From NCBI GenBank assembly GCA_003024985.2, contig PXIH01S0005580.1: DNA of 14,393 nucleotides. One strand, 5' to 3'. The first letter of the stretch is position 1; each line of letters begins with the position of its first letter. The stretch is from Euperipatoides rowelli. Lineage: Eukaryota > Onychophora > Udeonychophora > Euonychophora > Peripatopsidae. Of the stretch, positions 1 to 9,313 are shown piece by piece. Both the position numbers and the translations under genes were made by a program. The notes beneath the pieces were generated by a model, which saw only the letters and a program-made list of their open reading frames with translations, was not told where the DNA came from and did not search any database.

Positions 1-257
1 ATAGTAATTCAATATAAAGCTGGCATTTGTTAATATTCCAAGCGTGAAGTATACATAATGTAATTGTGCATACAATAAATGCTTTTAGGCTAAGTACTAA
101 TATAAAAAAAAAAAAAATACACGAGAGATAGAACAAATAAATACAACACTAGATTTAAAACATCAAAATAAAACAAAACAAAATATATACAGTATATATA
201 TAAAAATAATAATAAAATGAGTTAAAAGTGAAAGGAAAGTGTGAAACGCCAGTGAAC

Positions 258-316
258 GTGCGAGCTCTAATGCCTGCGCAGGCGGGAGCACGCACTGAAC
301 CCACATTGGTGACCCT
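258..316. repeat. GC-rich nested hairpin island followed by a tRNA-primer-site-like motif
   Basis: In a strongly AT-rich setting, 258-295 is GC-rich. GTGCGAGCTC pairs with GAGCACGCAC (9 of 10 bases), and between them lies the 12-nt palindrome GCCTGCGCAGGC (272-283). Just after it, at 303-315, is ACATTGGTGACCC; TGGTGACC resembles the primer-binding start that follows the 5' LTR of some retrotransposons. I see no matching second LTR or coding domain, so the LTR-relic reading is tentative. Confidence 0.35.
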
Positions 317-1289
317 AACCTAAGACTTAAAACTGGCACAAAAATAATTTACATAAAACAACACTTAGAACCTAGAAACTAACCACAAATTTTTATTCTC
401 CTAAAGAAAACAAACTCATCCTCCTCAAATACTCTCCAATATGGGCAAAGAAAAAAAGTGTCATCATAACCAAAGAAAAAAAATAATAGCCCTCATACAA
501 AATGAATTTTGAATTTTAAAGGTACCTAGATATCCAAAAAAACAGATCGATCTAACTCATTTGTATATAAGTACATGGGAGCCCATCATCATCATAGGTA
601 AAATCAGTACCATTTTCCTCATCATCACCCTCATTTCTATCATTATCACCAAAATTGCTTATGTTAAAAATAGTTTTTGTTATTTCATAAAATTGTTAAA
701 GCTAACTACTGTTAGCATAGTTATTAGTTATTAATTAAGCTTATTTTAATTACAAAAATGCATATAAAAGTACAGCAGTACATTCAGATCTGGCATATTA
801 AACTTTATATGAATAATATACTAATATAATGCAAAGGACAAAATTCGAACACTTACAATGGATGTAGGTATAATAATTATGGTAACTAATTAATTAATAA
901 TTCACTTATCTAAAATTATAAAAAAAATTTTACTCCTCCGGACTAAAAATTTTTTTTTTAAAAGAGGAGAATAGTGTAGCAGGCCAACCCACCTCTCATA
1001 AATGTTATAATAAAGACACTTAAAATACATTAAGATAATAAAGACACCTTCCTTAGATATATTCCAATTATAACTAAAGTCAATCAACACTGTGAAAGTA
1101 CTGCAACAAAGACCTAATTAAAGAGTTCCCAGAATTCCTGAAAAAGAACAAACACACACGCATCCGCATGCAGAAGAACAGTATAATATATTCTATTCTA
1201 AAAATGATGACTTTTCTCTAATTTTAGCCTTTATATTAGATGTTTAGTGAAGCCAGAATATCCACCTAAGGCTAATTAACATGATATGA

Positions 1290-1625
1290 TGAACCGATCT
1301 TGCGAATCACTCCAGAGGAGCAAGGAATCTTGCCATGAAGGAACCACCATCAGTGACAAGTCCAAACTCTTTATCGGATCCTGCATTAAGTATTTGTGCC
1401 AGGCCTGGTAAGACAAAACATTAATTCACTTTATATCCTAGCCAGACTAGAAAGCCATATCCCTAATATAATAAATGATTTGCATATGTCAAAGTCTTTG
1501 GTATTTATTATCTTAATGTTTACTTAATTATATTGATAATCATATTCCTTTTCAGCTTTCCCCTTTATATTTATAATGGATGGCCAATCATCACCCTTGC
1601 CCCCTCGGCCTACATATACCCTGGC
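1290..1625. other. Coding-like island, orientation unresolved
   Basis: On the minus strand, a block with acceptor TTTTCACAG (around 1637) opens YEVARVYVGRGGKG. With a weak donor (CAAGG|GTGATG) it splices in phase to the acceptor TGTCTTACCAG (around 1410), giving GLAQILNAGSDKEFGLVTDG, then GSFMARFLAPLE and a stop. The plus strand also carries a plausible donor (CCTG|GTAAGAC, about 1409) and acceptor (CCTTTTCAG, about 1555) that keep a frame open. It is GC-richer than its surroundings. I do not recognise a family with confidence. It may be an old coding fragment or a pseudogene inside the intron. Confidence 0.22.
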
Positions 1626-2051
1626 CACCTCATACTGTGAAAAGATAAAAAGTATTTTCAGTACTTAATGTCTCATTGCAAACTGGCAGCACATATCAGT
1701 TAAATGTTTCCAAGTCTAAATTCAAGCTGGACTAAAGTTCCAGCTATAAGATTCCATGGGAGCTGGCATGATCGAGTCGGTCATATTGTAACAGTCCTAA
1801 CCTTGGCCCTAATCAGTGATCAACGTTAGTCTGTCACAAATGGTCACAAGAATTTTTAACAATAATCAATCATATAATATACTGTATAATAATCTGACAA
1901 GAAAGTATCTACATACAATCAAATAATAAATGTACAATTAATCTTGAATGTTAGATTACTGCAAACTCATGATTAACAGAATATTAGATCCAATCTATTA
2001 TCAAAAAGTAATACTGTAAATCCTATTTATTCCATTTCCAATACACTGTAT

Positions 2052-2089
2052 AAATTGTATTAGTAAATATAAATTGTATTAGTAAATAT
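2052..2089. repeat. Exact 19-bp tandem duplication
   Basis: AAATTGTATTAGTAAATAT occurs at 2052-2070 and again immediately at 2071-2089 without mismatch. Confidence 0.9.
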
Positions 2090-2251
2090 AGTTATTATAC
2101 TTTGAATATGTTTTCAAAGTGTCTGTTTAATAAATAATAAACTATTGTAAAACACTAAGGGTATACTAATTGACACTGAGATTATTAGAATGGCTAAGCT
2201 AGGAAATAACATAATTAGAATGTCAATACTAATTCATATATAAAATATAAT

Positions 2252-2300
2252 TGCTTACCAAAGTTATAATGCTTATCAAAGTTCTGATGCTTACCAAAGT
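2252..2300. repeat. 18-bp period triplicate
   Basis: TGCTTACCAAAGT at 2252, TGCTTATCAAAGT at 2270 and TGCTTACCAAAGT at 2288 are spaced exactly 18 bp apart, with diverged five-base linkers. Confidence 0.8.
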
Positions 2301-2442
2301 GAATGCTACAAATAAAAGAACATTTGAAAATAGAAATTTCCAAATTGTTTCAATCAAATGGCTTGAAACATTAGAGAATATTACTTTCATCTGCTCTGCA
2401 AACTGTCCAGACTCCAGTTAGTCAAATATATGTCATTTCAAC

Positions 2443-3075
2443 CTACTTACTGTTTTCAAGTATTACAGCTTGGATTAAAGCATATCAGAAACACGATGCA
2501 TGTAGGCTTATATTAAAATAATTATTGGATAGTTGGATATGTAAATCACTTGCCAATATCTGGAGAATCTGACCAGCTAGTATAAAAGCCAGAAGAATTA
2601 GATGACCAGGTTCTTGTTTACACTCAGAGACTCAAACTCTCTGGTCTAATCTACTACTAAATAATCTAGCCAGACAACTAGCTAGCTGAAATGCTATAGT
2701 TGCTGCCTGTGCAATAGACAGTGGCTGTTCCTGACAGCCAACTGACAGAGCCAACAAATCTCTGTATACAGCCTACCCACTCCCTGAGGAAGAGAAAACA
2801 GAACGGAATCCAACCTCGAGAACAAGGGCTAAGATATTATTAGCTGAAGACATCGTATAAAGTTTGGTAAGCAAACAATGAACATTTTATTATCCATAAT
2901 TTAGCAATCTTATGCAAATTGCCATTCTCAGTTACTACTGTATATATCCAGTAACAATCATACAATATATTTATGAATATCACTTTTATATACAGTATAT
3001 ACTGTACATACAGTATATACCAAATTGTGTTACAATAAACCATATTTGAATCTACTTACTGTTTTCAAGTATTAC
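2443..3075. repeat. 24-bp exact direct repeats flanking a 585-bp segment
   Basis: The 24 bases beginning CTACTTACTGTTTTC and ending AAGTATTAC are identical at 2443-2466 and 3052-3075. The segment between them contains a TATAAAAG box (about 2581), a GC-richer stretch (2560-2830) and the palindromic ATATACAGTATATACTGTA cluster just before the second copy. This could be an inserted element with a long target duplication, or a local duplication. No transposon domain is visible inside. Confidence 0.6.
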
Positions 3076-3652
3076 TTCTGTGTGTATACACTTTTACAGG
3101 TTATACCAAGCTAGATTAAGTGGGAATTCTAATAAATAATATTTACCATTTTATATTTCTACTGGAAAAAAGTTTGGATTCCTAAACCAAGCTAACAGTG
3201 AAAACTTACCATGTCCACACAGCATCTAGAATAAGACCCCAAATATCACCAGCATGTTGATGGTTACAGCTTAGGAACATGAAAAAAATCACCTCATATC
3301 TTTAGTAATACAAATTGTAAAAAAGTTTATAATGTACAGTATGTCATTAATTTGATAAGGTCCTAAAACTTCTATCTGCTGATACTAAATATTAAGTCTT
3401 AAAGTTAAACTGTAGTAGAATAAAATACATGGATGTAGTAGATCTATTTCTCGTTATAAATTTTTAAAAATAATGTTTACGGTAATTCTCTTTTAATTAA
3501 ATTGCTACTAAGTTTCAACTTTATATCCTAAACAATGGTTTAGAAAAATATTTCCAAAATTATTTTCAAAACTATGTATACAGTAGGCTATATATATTTT
3601 ATATGCCGAGTCAGAATTTCTCCATAATAAATTTAAATATAAAAATACTGAC

Positions 3653-3877
3653 CTGTAGCAAATGGATCATCTGCATTGGTCATCAAAAATTCATGAACAG
3701 CTTTCAACCAATCAAACACTCCCATCACTCTCATGTTGTTTAGAAGAATGGTGAATCGAGTCACGTCTCGAGTGACACGGTAATGAATTTCTGCTTGAAG
3801 GGCATTCTTATTTGTTTTACCAATTGATGGTTTCAGGATATTAGTGAATACATTAGGGCGATTGTTGACAGGTGCAT
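3653..3877 (-). CDS. VPS13D: VPS13D internal exon e (most downstream seen)
   Basis: This 225-nt exon completes the split Asp codon from exon d, then runs 74 codons plus one base. Acceptor: GCATAATTATAG|ATGCAC. Donor: CAG|GTCAGT, a strong site. The translation has a variable linker (APVNNRPNVFTNILKPSIGK), then ALQAEIHYRVTRDVTRFTIL, LNNMRVMGVFDWLKAVHEFL and MTNADDPFAT. Human VPS13D, from memory, reads IQIELHFRSTKD, FTVVLNNLRVFLIFDWLLLVHDFL at the equivalent place, followed by a low-complexity linker and later the UBA domain. The reading frame stays open upstream into the intron by chance, so the acceptor is set by phase with exon d. The following exon was not found between here and the left edge. 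Confidence 0.93.
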
Positions 3878-4925
3878 CTATAATTATGCAATTTAATTTA
3901 GATGAGTAGGAGTAGAAAAATAAAAAAATATTAAGCAACAAATATAAGTAACAATGAGAACTAAAGTTATCAAGGTACGAGAAAAAATGTGGAAAAAAAT
4001 AAAAAGTACTTTTTAAAAATAAATAAAGATGGACTTTTCATTTTGTCTTATATTTCTGTTTTGTGTCTTTTCCCTCATTTAAACTGGGACTTATGAAAGT
4101 CATATATGAATTATTTTTTTTTAGTTTCAACACTTCCATAACCCTTAGCGTTTCAATGATTTCCTATGGAAATATACCATACGTTTGATTTACACATTGA
4201 TTTTCAAGAACTTATCTTATTTTTATTTCTTTTTTAGCGAACATCATAACGCTATCAGCATATGTCAGTCATTCCTCATAAACTACTATGTAGAAAGGTT
4301 CACAGATGTTCTGGTACCTTAATATTTTTCAATTAATATTAAAGAAAATAGTAAAACATTATAATAAAAAAAAAAGGTTAACTTTAAACAAAATCATAAA
4401 AATATTAATGTTTTTAAAATTTAATTTTAAAGTAATTACTGTATAGTGTTAGTTTTGGGAATACAATTTTTTTTAGTAATTTTGATAGCTGCAATGATGA
4501 TTTCATTGATAATAGGTTATCGATTCGAACGTGATGTATGAACGGCTGTTTAGAAGCCGAGTCTACTTTTAAGAGAGTCTAACAAGTTTTTGTTTAATAT
4601 AATGTAATTATGTTTCACCTTAAAGTAATTAGAAATGATTAACACGTTTTAAAAGAACACCAGAATCAAGCCATATCCAGCGCAGAAATACATACAGTAT
4701 ATACCACAAGCTGGTGTTCAGAAGAGATCCGTTCTTTTTTTTTGGGATCATAAAACTAAAGGGTTGGTAGACGCCAGATAAGCCTTTTCCACATTTATAT
4801 ACGAGCAGTCTTGTATTATGCTATGCAAGACTATGCAAACTTTCATCAAGAAGCACTCTCAACACAATTTTAACTGTCTATTTACCTAGTTCCAGTAATG
4901 ATATAAATCATCATTTCTGCCTTGT

Positions 4926-5059
4926 AATTTATATTTTACCAGATATATGGTTATCCCATTCAATTTATAATGAACTTTATAATGAATCTGTTAATTTATA
5001 TTTGACAAGATAGTTGGTTATCACATTCAATTTATAATGAACTTTATAATGAATCTGTT
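4926..5059. repeat. 67-bp tandem duplication
   Basis: Two copies, 4926-4992 and 4993-5059, start AATTTATATTT and end TAATGAATCTGTT. The last 32 bases or so are identical (CAATTTATAATGAACTTTAT and onward at 4961 and 5028) and the 5' half differs at a few positions, so the duplication is not brand new. Confidence 0.88.
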
Positions 5060-5560
5060 GCCTTAACTAGGGAAAATAATGCGGATTAAACTATGAAAGT
5101 AGTTTAATAGGCTCACAGCAATTACAAACTGGAATGCCAACATTTAGCATTTGTGAAGTGGATTTATCTCAAAGTTTAACGTTCTAGGACTAACAAATTC
5201 TAACTCAAAAACATAAAGATACTGTATAAACGTGCATGCTGTGTGAATAATAAACGTGAGATACAAAATCTGTTTCGTTTATACTATGAACTATCGATAC
5301 AGTTCAGAATCCTGAAAAAATATCATTGGACTTTAATTTTTCTTCACCAACCTAGTATCCTTGTAAAATATTCACATTTTAAAAATGTCTCATTAGCTAA
5401 TGCATAACATTTGTCAACTATATTAACATATTATATTACCCTATTTTCACCTAATTATAATTTCTTAAATTTTTTATCACTTTATAATTTTCCAGAGATG
5501 TAAATAATATTTATTTGTCCATTCTACCTGTTTTGGCCACAAACAAGAAGTTTGTAAACT

Positions 5561-5568
5561 GACTATAG
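5561..5568. repeat. Left target-site duplication GACTATAG
   Basis: This 8-bp direct repeat is identical to 6025-6032 and abuts the left end of the 456-bp hAT-type element. Confidence 0.85.
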
Positions 5569-6024
5569 CAGGGATTCCCAAAGTGGGTTCCATGGAACAC
5601 TGGGGTTCCATGAAAAGTTTCAGGGGTTCCAAGAGACTTTCAGAAAAATTATGGAACCAAATTTTATATTGTAAAAAAATAAGAATATGAATAAATCATG
5701 TTTCACGTTATACTCTTAGTTTTAAATCAATCATACCATTCAAATAAAATTAGTTTTTCCATACTCATTTAGATACTACATAGGCTACAGATAAATTTAT
5801 TTTTGAGTTTAAAATAAATACAAATGATTTTTTTCCTTTTTGTAAACACCTGAAAATATGCAATATTTCCCTTTCTTGCACATTTTTACACTCGGAATAA
5901 TTGCTTTGATGTTCACTCAATTTTAACTTCCGCGAATGAACTGTGGAAAATTGTCTAGTGGGGTTCCGTGAACTGTTGCAAATTGTCACAGGATTCCATG
6001 ACTAAAAAAGTTTGAGAACCCCTA
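5569..6024. mobile_element. hAT-type non-autonomous DNA transposon, 456 bp, with 8-bp target duplication
   Basis: The left end CAGGGATTCCCAAAGTGG and the right end TTTGAGAACCCCTA are imperfect terminal inverted repeats of the Charlie-like hAT type (family consensus about CAGGGGTTCTCAAA). The last base has mutated from the usual G. GACTATAG lies immediately outside both ends (5561-5568 and 6025-6032), the 8-bp target duplication expected for hAT. The interior repeats GGGTTCCATG-like motifs near both ends. A 74-codon minus-strand open frame inside (5765-5989) shows no transposase motif I recognise, so the element is treated as non-autonomous. Confidence 0.85.
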
Positions 6025-6032
6025 GACTATAG
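6025..6032. repeat. Right target-site duplication GACTATAG
   Basis: This is the identical partner of 5561-5568, directly after the right end of the element. Confidence 0.85.
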
Positions 6033-6454
6033 TAATCGAAACTTACATGAAGCCATAGTCTTTTTTTAAATAATCAGCGATCCTATCATTTAATATAAGC
6101 AGAAAGCATCATATTGAATCAACTCACCTTTTTTTTTTATTCATATTAAAATGAGGATTGGACATGCAGTAGCTTTCTAAAAGTAATTAGCTACGGTAGC
6201 ATGCTACTTTTTCAACAACAAGGTTGAGAAGTACGTTAATCTTTATGAAGTAGAGTGGTGAGCATCAAGCTACTTTTATATAGTTTGTTTTTTAAAAAAC
6301 TGCGAGCTTGAGCTCAGAGTAGCTGTATTATATGTCATAGAGTACAAATAGAGCGAGACAGAGTCCAAGATTATTAAAATACGCTAACAGAGTAATAAAA
6401 TATGGAGACGAAAGGAGAAAAAGTGGAAAATATATTTTAAAAAAAAAAAAAAAA

Positions 6455-6714
6455 ACCTTAAGCCTAATTTTGCTAAATCTTCACTAGAAGGTGCTTTTAA
6501 AGGTCTATTGTCAGACATAAAAAAAAAAACCAACAATGTTCGTGGCAATATTCAAACATGTGATTTCCATTTTAAAGTCGGCAAAACTTGGCATACTTCC
6601 TATCTGTGCCACCAAGACATAGAACTAGCGTCTGGAATTCAGACTTTACCTATCTTTCAGCCAAACATAAACGGTAGCTCATTGACTGAAAATAATTCAT
6701 TTTTCAGCACTTAA
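6455..6714 (+). pseudogene. Unrecognised open-frame remnant inside the composite element
   Basis: A frame stays open for about 85 codons after an A-rich run and ends at a TAA at 6712-6714. It includes NFAKSSLEGAFKGLLSDI, TCDFHFKVGKTWHTSYLCHQ and ELASGIQTLPIFQPNI. No clear ATG begins it. That length is longer than expected by chance in DNA this AT-rich. Its place between the inner inverted repeats suggests a remnant of a transposon protein, but I do not recognise a transposase, zinc finger or other domain. It could also be chance. Confidence 0.25.
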
Positions 6715-6919
6715 AAAATAAACACTGCCATTATATAAGATTACTTATAGTCAAAATAAAAAAAAATATGTATTGAAAGAAGTGCCAAGATAAATATTAG
6801 ACCAGATAAGTCATATTTAACACTCATAAATATCAATAAAGTTTATTTTCCTTCATTTTGAATTTTGATTGTGTTGCGATGCATTGAAGGCAAAGCTCTG
6901 AATCCCGATGCTTTTAAAT

Positions 6920-7049
6920 GGAGTAGGAAGAGCTCACTCCTATAATAGTGCTCGGAGTTTATTAAAATACGGTAAAGAGCGTGCTCCGATTTCTCTGGAT
7001 TCAGAGCTCGCTCTTATGTACTCCGAGTGCTCGGAGTTTTTTAAAAAAC
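6920..7049. repeat. GCTCGGA/GAGCTC-rich right end of the inner element
   Basis: GTGCTCGGAGTTT occurs at about 6948 and again at about 7028, with GAGCTCACTC and GAGCTCGCTC copies and ATTAAAATACGGTAAAGAGC (about 6961), which is a near copy of ATTAAAATACGCTAACAGAG at about 6375. This subterminal repetition is typical of hAT-like ends. Confidence 0.45.
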
Positions 7050-7532
7050 GTACCTATAGTAGTTAAACTTAAAAGTAGCTCAAATGATAGGACTACTTTC
7101 AATTTCTCTTTATATGCCCACATCAAATACTTTTTAATTCTAGAAACATCAGTATTCCAAGGAAACATTTCTAGTACTAGGGGTCAACACATTACTATGT
7201 CCTGTTTTGATCAGTAGACTTCATGCATTTATTTGTGAAACTGTGATGTAAAAGTTAAGCATTGGTCTTTTTGAACACATGGAATTTTGAAATTTATAGC
7301 ATTTTGTCTGGCACTTCATTTATTGGAAAAGCTAAAACTGAGCTCAGATACTTTTAGAAAAGTAGTGCAAAAGTAGCAAGCAAATTTTTTTATATTAACT
7401 AGTAATAATGTAGCTCTATTACTTTATCATATTAAGTGGTAGTAGTTGTATGCTATTTTTAAACAGTATTGCAGTTTACTAATTTTATTAAAATGTCATA
7501 TTTAAAATAATAAAAAAAATAATGCTTCCCAC

Positions 7533-7758
7533 CTCTGTATCTAGTATCAGAAATAAGGATTTCTTGTGATACCAAGTCAATATCTTTCGACTGATCAGAG
7601 AAGCTTTCATATAGAAGACGAGACTTCAGGAAATCAATTTGTGCAAGAGAAACTTGAGGACTATTGGGCTGCTTATGAGCGGTTAGAAGTTCTAATGTCA
7701 CATTCACTAAATCAAGATGGATGCACACAGCTGTCCAAACATTTCCACTAAGCACAGT
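7533..7758 (-). CDS. VPS13D: VPS13D internal exon d
   Basis: This 226-nt exon has 75 codons plus one base. Acceptor: CCTTTTTGTTTAG|ACTGTG. Donor: GAG|GTGGGA. The translation begins TVLSGNVWTAVCIHLDLVNV and continues with TLELL, a short linker, SLAQIDFLKSRLLYESFSDQ and SKDIDLVSQEILISDTRYR. Human VPS13D, from memory, has TVLSGEVYT, DMVNVSLEL, LARFDF, KLLYESFSNQ, NLVSH and DTRY in the same order, making this the clearest ortholog match in the window. The first residues are not a start codon: the exon begins inside the protein, and the GTG near its 5' end is simply a valine. The linker before SLAQ is slightly longer than I remember for human. Confidence 0.94.
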
Positions 7759-8211
7759 CTAAACAAAAAGGCAAAACTTACTTTAATTAGAAATGTATGA
7801 ATCAAAAATGACAAATTATTTAAAATTAACACTGAAATATGTTTACTGTACATATAAAAAATAGAATTTTTATTATTTAACTATGTAGCCTAATTTAATA
7901 TTTAAAAAAAAACCTTAAAAGTGACTAAAATGTGTTATAAATGTTACCATATATTTTAACTTGATTTATCTTTATTTTTCAATGAAAAATATTATACCAA
8001 TACTATTAATTCTTTAATACTAATGAAATCTTTATTTTTTTTAATCCATTATTTTTCAGCGCATTTTGTGTAGTAATATACTGTACATCAAAATGTTTAC
8101 TGAAAGAGAAATTAATCAGTGTGTCATATTATATGCTAACTTACTGAAATATTTTTTCTTTCTCTGTACCCTAAAAATGTCGCAAACAAAAAAATAATGA
8201 TAACTTAAAAC

Positions 8212-8239
8212 AAAACAGACTGCCCAGTCAGTCTGTTTT
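8212..8239. repeat. 11-bp perfect hairpin
   Basis: AAAACAGACTG (8212-8222) pairs with CAGTCTGTTTT (8229-8239) across the loop CCCAGT. It is followed by further T residues on the plus strand. No function can be assigned. Confidence 0.6.
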
Positions 8240-8903
8240 TTGTTCCAGCATTAAACTGAAGAACCAAGAACTTAAAAAGTAGGTAAATTTTTACAAAAAC
8301 AAACTTATTCATCTTAATATTTATTTTTAACTACTTTAAATATTTTTGATTTCAACAAGATACTTTATATATATTGTAATGAATGTGCCGTATATCAACT
8401 GTAAAAACCAATCCACTTTAAGTAGATGAAGATTGTTGGAAGCATTGTTGAACTCCTAAATTGCATCTACTCCACTGCAAAATAATGGGAACTGCTGTTA
8501 TGATTACTGACAAATAACTTAACTGCATGTCTGATTTTATAGTAAAAAACTGAGAACTTTCATTTCTTTTTAAACATTCTATTTAAGATAATTTTTATAA
8601 AATTAAAATTCACCAATATGACTATGCTGATTTAAGTTTAAAAATGTCAAAAAACAAAACGGAGAAAGAACACTGACACTTGTCAACTTTTCTTACATTC
8701 AGTTTCCTTTTGTAGCCTATAGAGTTTATTTGTCATGCTCTATGAACTATGGGTCATTACCAGACTATTTTAATTTTACTAGCTCTGTATCAAAATGAAA
8801 TACAACTTCTTAAATCACTTCAAATCATTTTTTTGTTCAAATAAAAATATCAAATAACAAAATTCATGCTAATGAGTATATTCAAGTGTTAAATAATAAA
8901 TGA

Positions 8904-8980
8904 TCAGCATCGGGTTACTCCAGAAAAGCCTATTGTCTAACAAAGTAGATAATTGGCTGTTTTTGGAGTAATCTGAGCTG
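8904..8980. repeat. Long imperfect hairpin (36-nt arms, 6-nt loop)
   Basis: The left arm 8904-8939 (TCAGCATCGGGTTACTCCAG...) pairs with the right arm 8946-8980 (reverse complement TCAGCTCAGATTACTCCAAA...) around the loop ACAAAG. The core TTACTCC and the loop-proximal TCTA/TAGA pair perfectly, and mismatches are scattered as in a pre-miRNA or a small foldback element. It lies within a VPS13D intron; either strand could form it. Confidence 0.55.
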
Positions 8981-9169
8981 AGAAATTTGCTATACAAACA
9001 CTAGTCTTATGATATAAGTTATTAACTATTGGGTGTATGAACTGTTCTACAAGTAATCATTAGTTTGTCCTTGAAAAATATTTGTATACACACACAGGTC
9101 ACTTTTGAACTATTCAATACTCCAGAATTTCAGCATTGATAAGATAAAATTAAAATTTTGACAAAAAGC

Positions 9170-9196
9170 AATAATAATAATAATAATAATAATAAT
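9170..9196. repeat. (AAT)n microsatellite
   Basis: About nine uninterrupted AAT units in the intron between exons c and d. Confidence 0.95.
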
Positions 9197-9313
9197 CAAA
9201 ACTAATTCATTTACAGTACGGTATTCTAAAGATAATGTTGCCCCTGGTGGAATATGTGTGCGCCCATAACATTAAAACAGCTTTGCATGCAGTATAATAT
9301 ACAGTATATTAAC

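Larger units (their letters stand above)
1..3652. other. Downstream intron of VPS13D / non-coding DNA
   Basis: No confident VPS13D exon follows the strong donor at 3651-3652, so this is at least 3.6 kb of intron, unless one of the weak coding-like islands at 1290-1625 or 2785-3256 is real. The stretch is very AT-rich with many homopolymers. It holds a GC-rich hairpin island (258-316), an exact 19-bp tandem repeat, an 18-bp triplicate, a pair of 24-bp direct repeats and a palindromic TATACAGTATATACTGTA cluster. I see nothing in 320-1250 beyond AT-rich sequence. Confidence 0.6.
6168..7445. mobile_element. Degraded composite DNA transposon (two nested elements suspected)
   Basis: The outer ends match imperfectly as inverted repeats: CTAAAAGTAATTAGCTAC then GCTACTTTTTC near 6177-6220, against reverse-complemented AAAGTAATAGAGCTAC and GCTACTTTTGC near 7365-7430. 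Inside is a second pair: GAGTACAAATAGAGCGAG near 6340 matches the reverse complement of the CTCGCTCTTATGTACTCCGA stretch near 7007-7026. A 14-nt palindrome GTTTTTTAAAAAAC sits just outside both inner ends (6287-6300 and 7036-7049). AGTAGC motifs cluster at the outer ends. The boundaries are approximate. Confidence 0.5.
3878..7532. other. Intron between VPS13D exons d and e
   Basis: This is a 3655-bp intron, GT..AG on the minus strand. It hosts the 67-bp tandem duplication, the 456-bp hAT-type element and the degraded composite transposon described separately. I see nothing functional in 3878-4920 or 5060-5560 beyond AT-rich sequence. Confidence 0.85.
7759..9313. other. Intron between VPS13D exons c and d
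   Basis: This 1555-bp intron is AT-rich. It holds a short perfect hairpin (8212-8239), a long imperfect hairpin (8904-8980) and an (AAT)n microsatellite (9170-9196). I see nothing else in it. Confidence 0.85.

Noticed and set aside
902-1090. 62-codon minus-strand open frame
   Set aside because: Phe/Ile/Lys/Tyr-rich translation typical of AT-rich non-coding DNA; no splice or homology support.
2840-3043. 67-codon minus-strand open frame rich in Tyr/Ile
   Set aside because: It is made mostly by the TATACAGTATATAC repeats; no family match.
4510-4590. Minus-strand tRNA-like pieces: GTTCGAATC T-loop and a CGGCT/AGCCG anticodon-like stem with a 7-nt loop
   Set aside because: No D-arm or acceptor stem, T-stem pairs in only three of five positions, and the residue before the anticodon is C instead of U. 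At best an old tRNA-derived relic.
5765-5989. 74-codon minus-strand open frame within the 456-bp hAT element
   Set aside because: No transposase motif recognised; low-complexity ends. Treated as interior of a non-autonomous element.
7566-7751. 61-codon plus-strand open frame
   Set aside because: Antisense shadow of VPS13D exon d.
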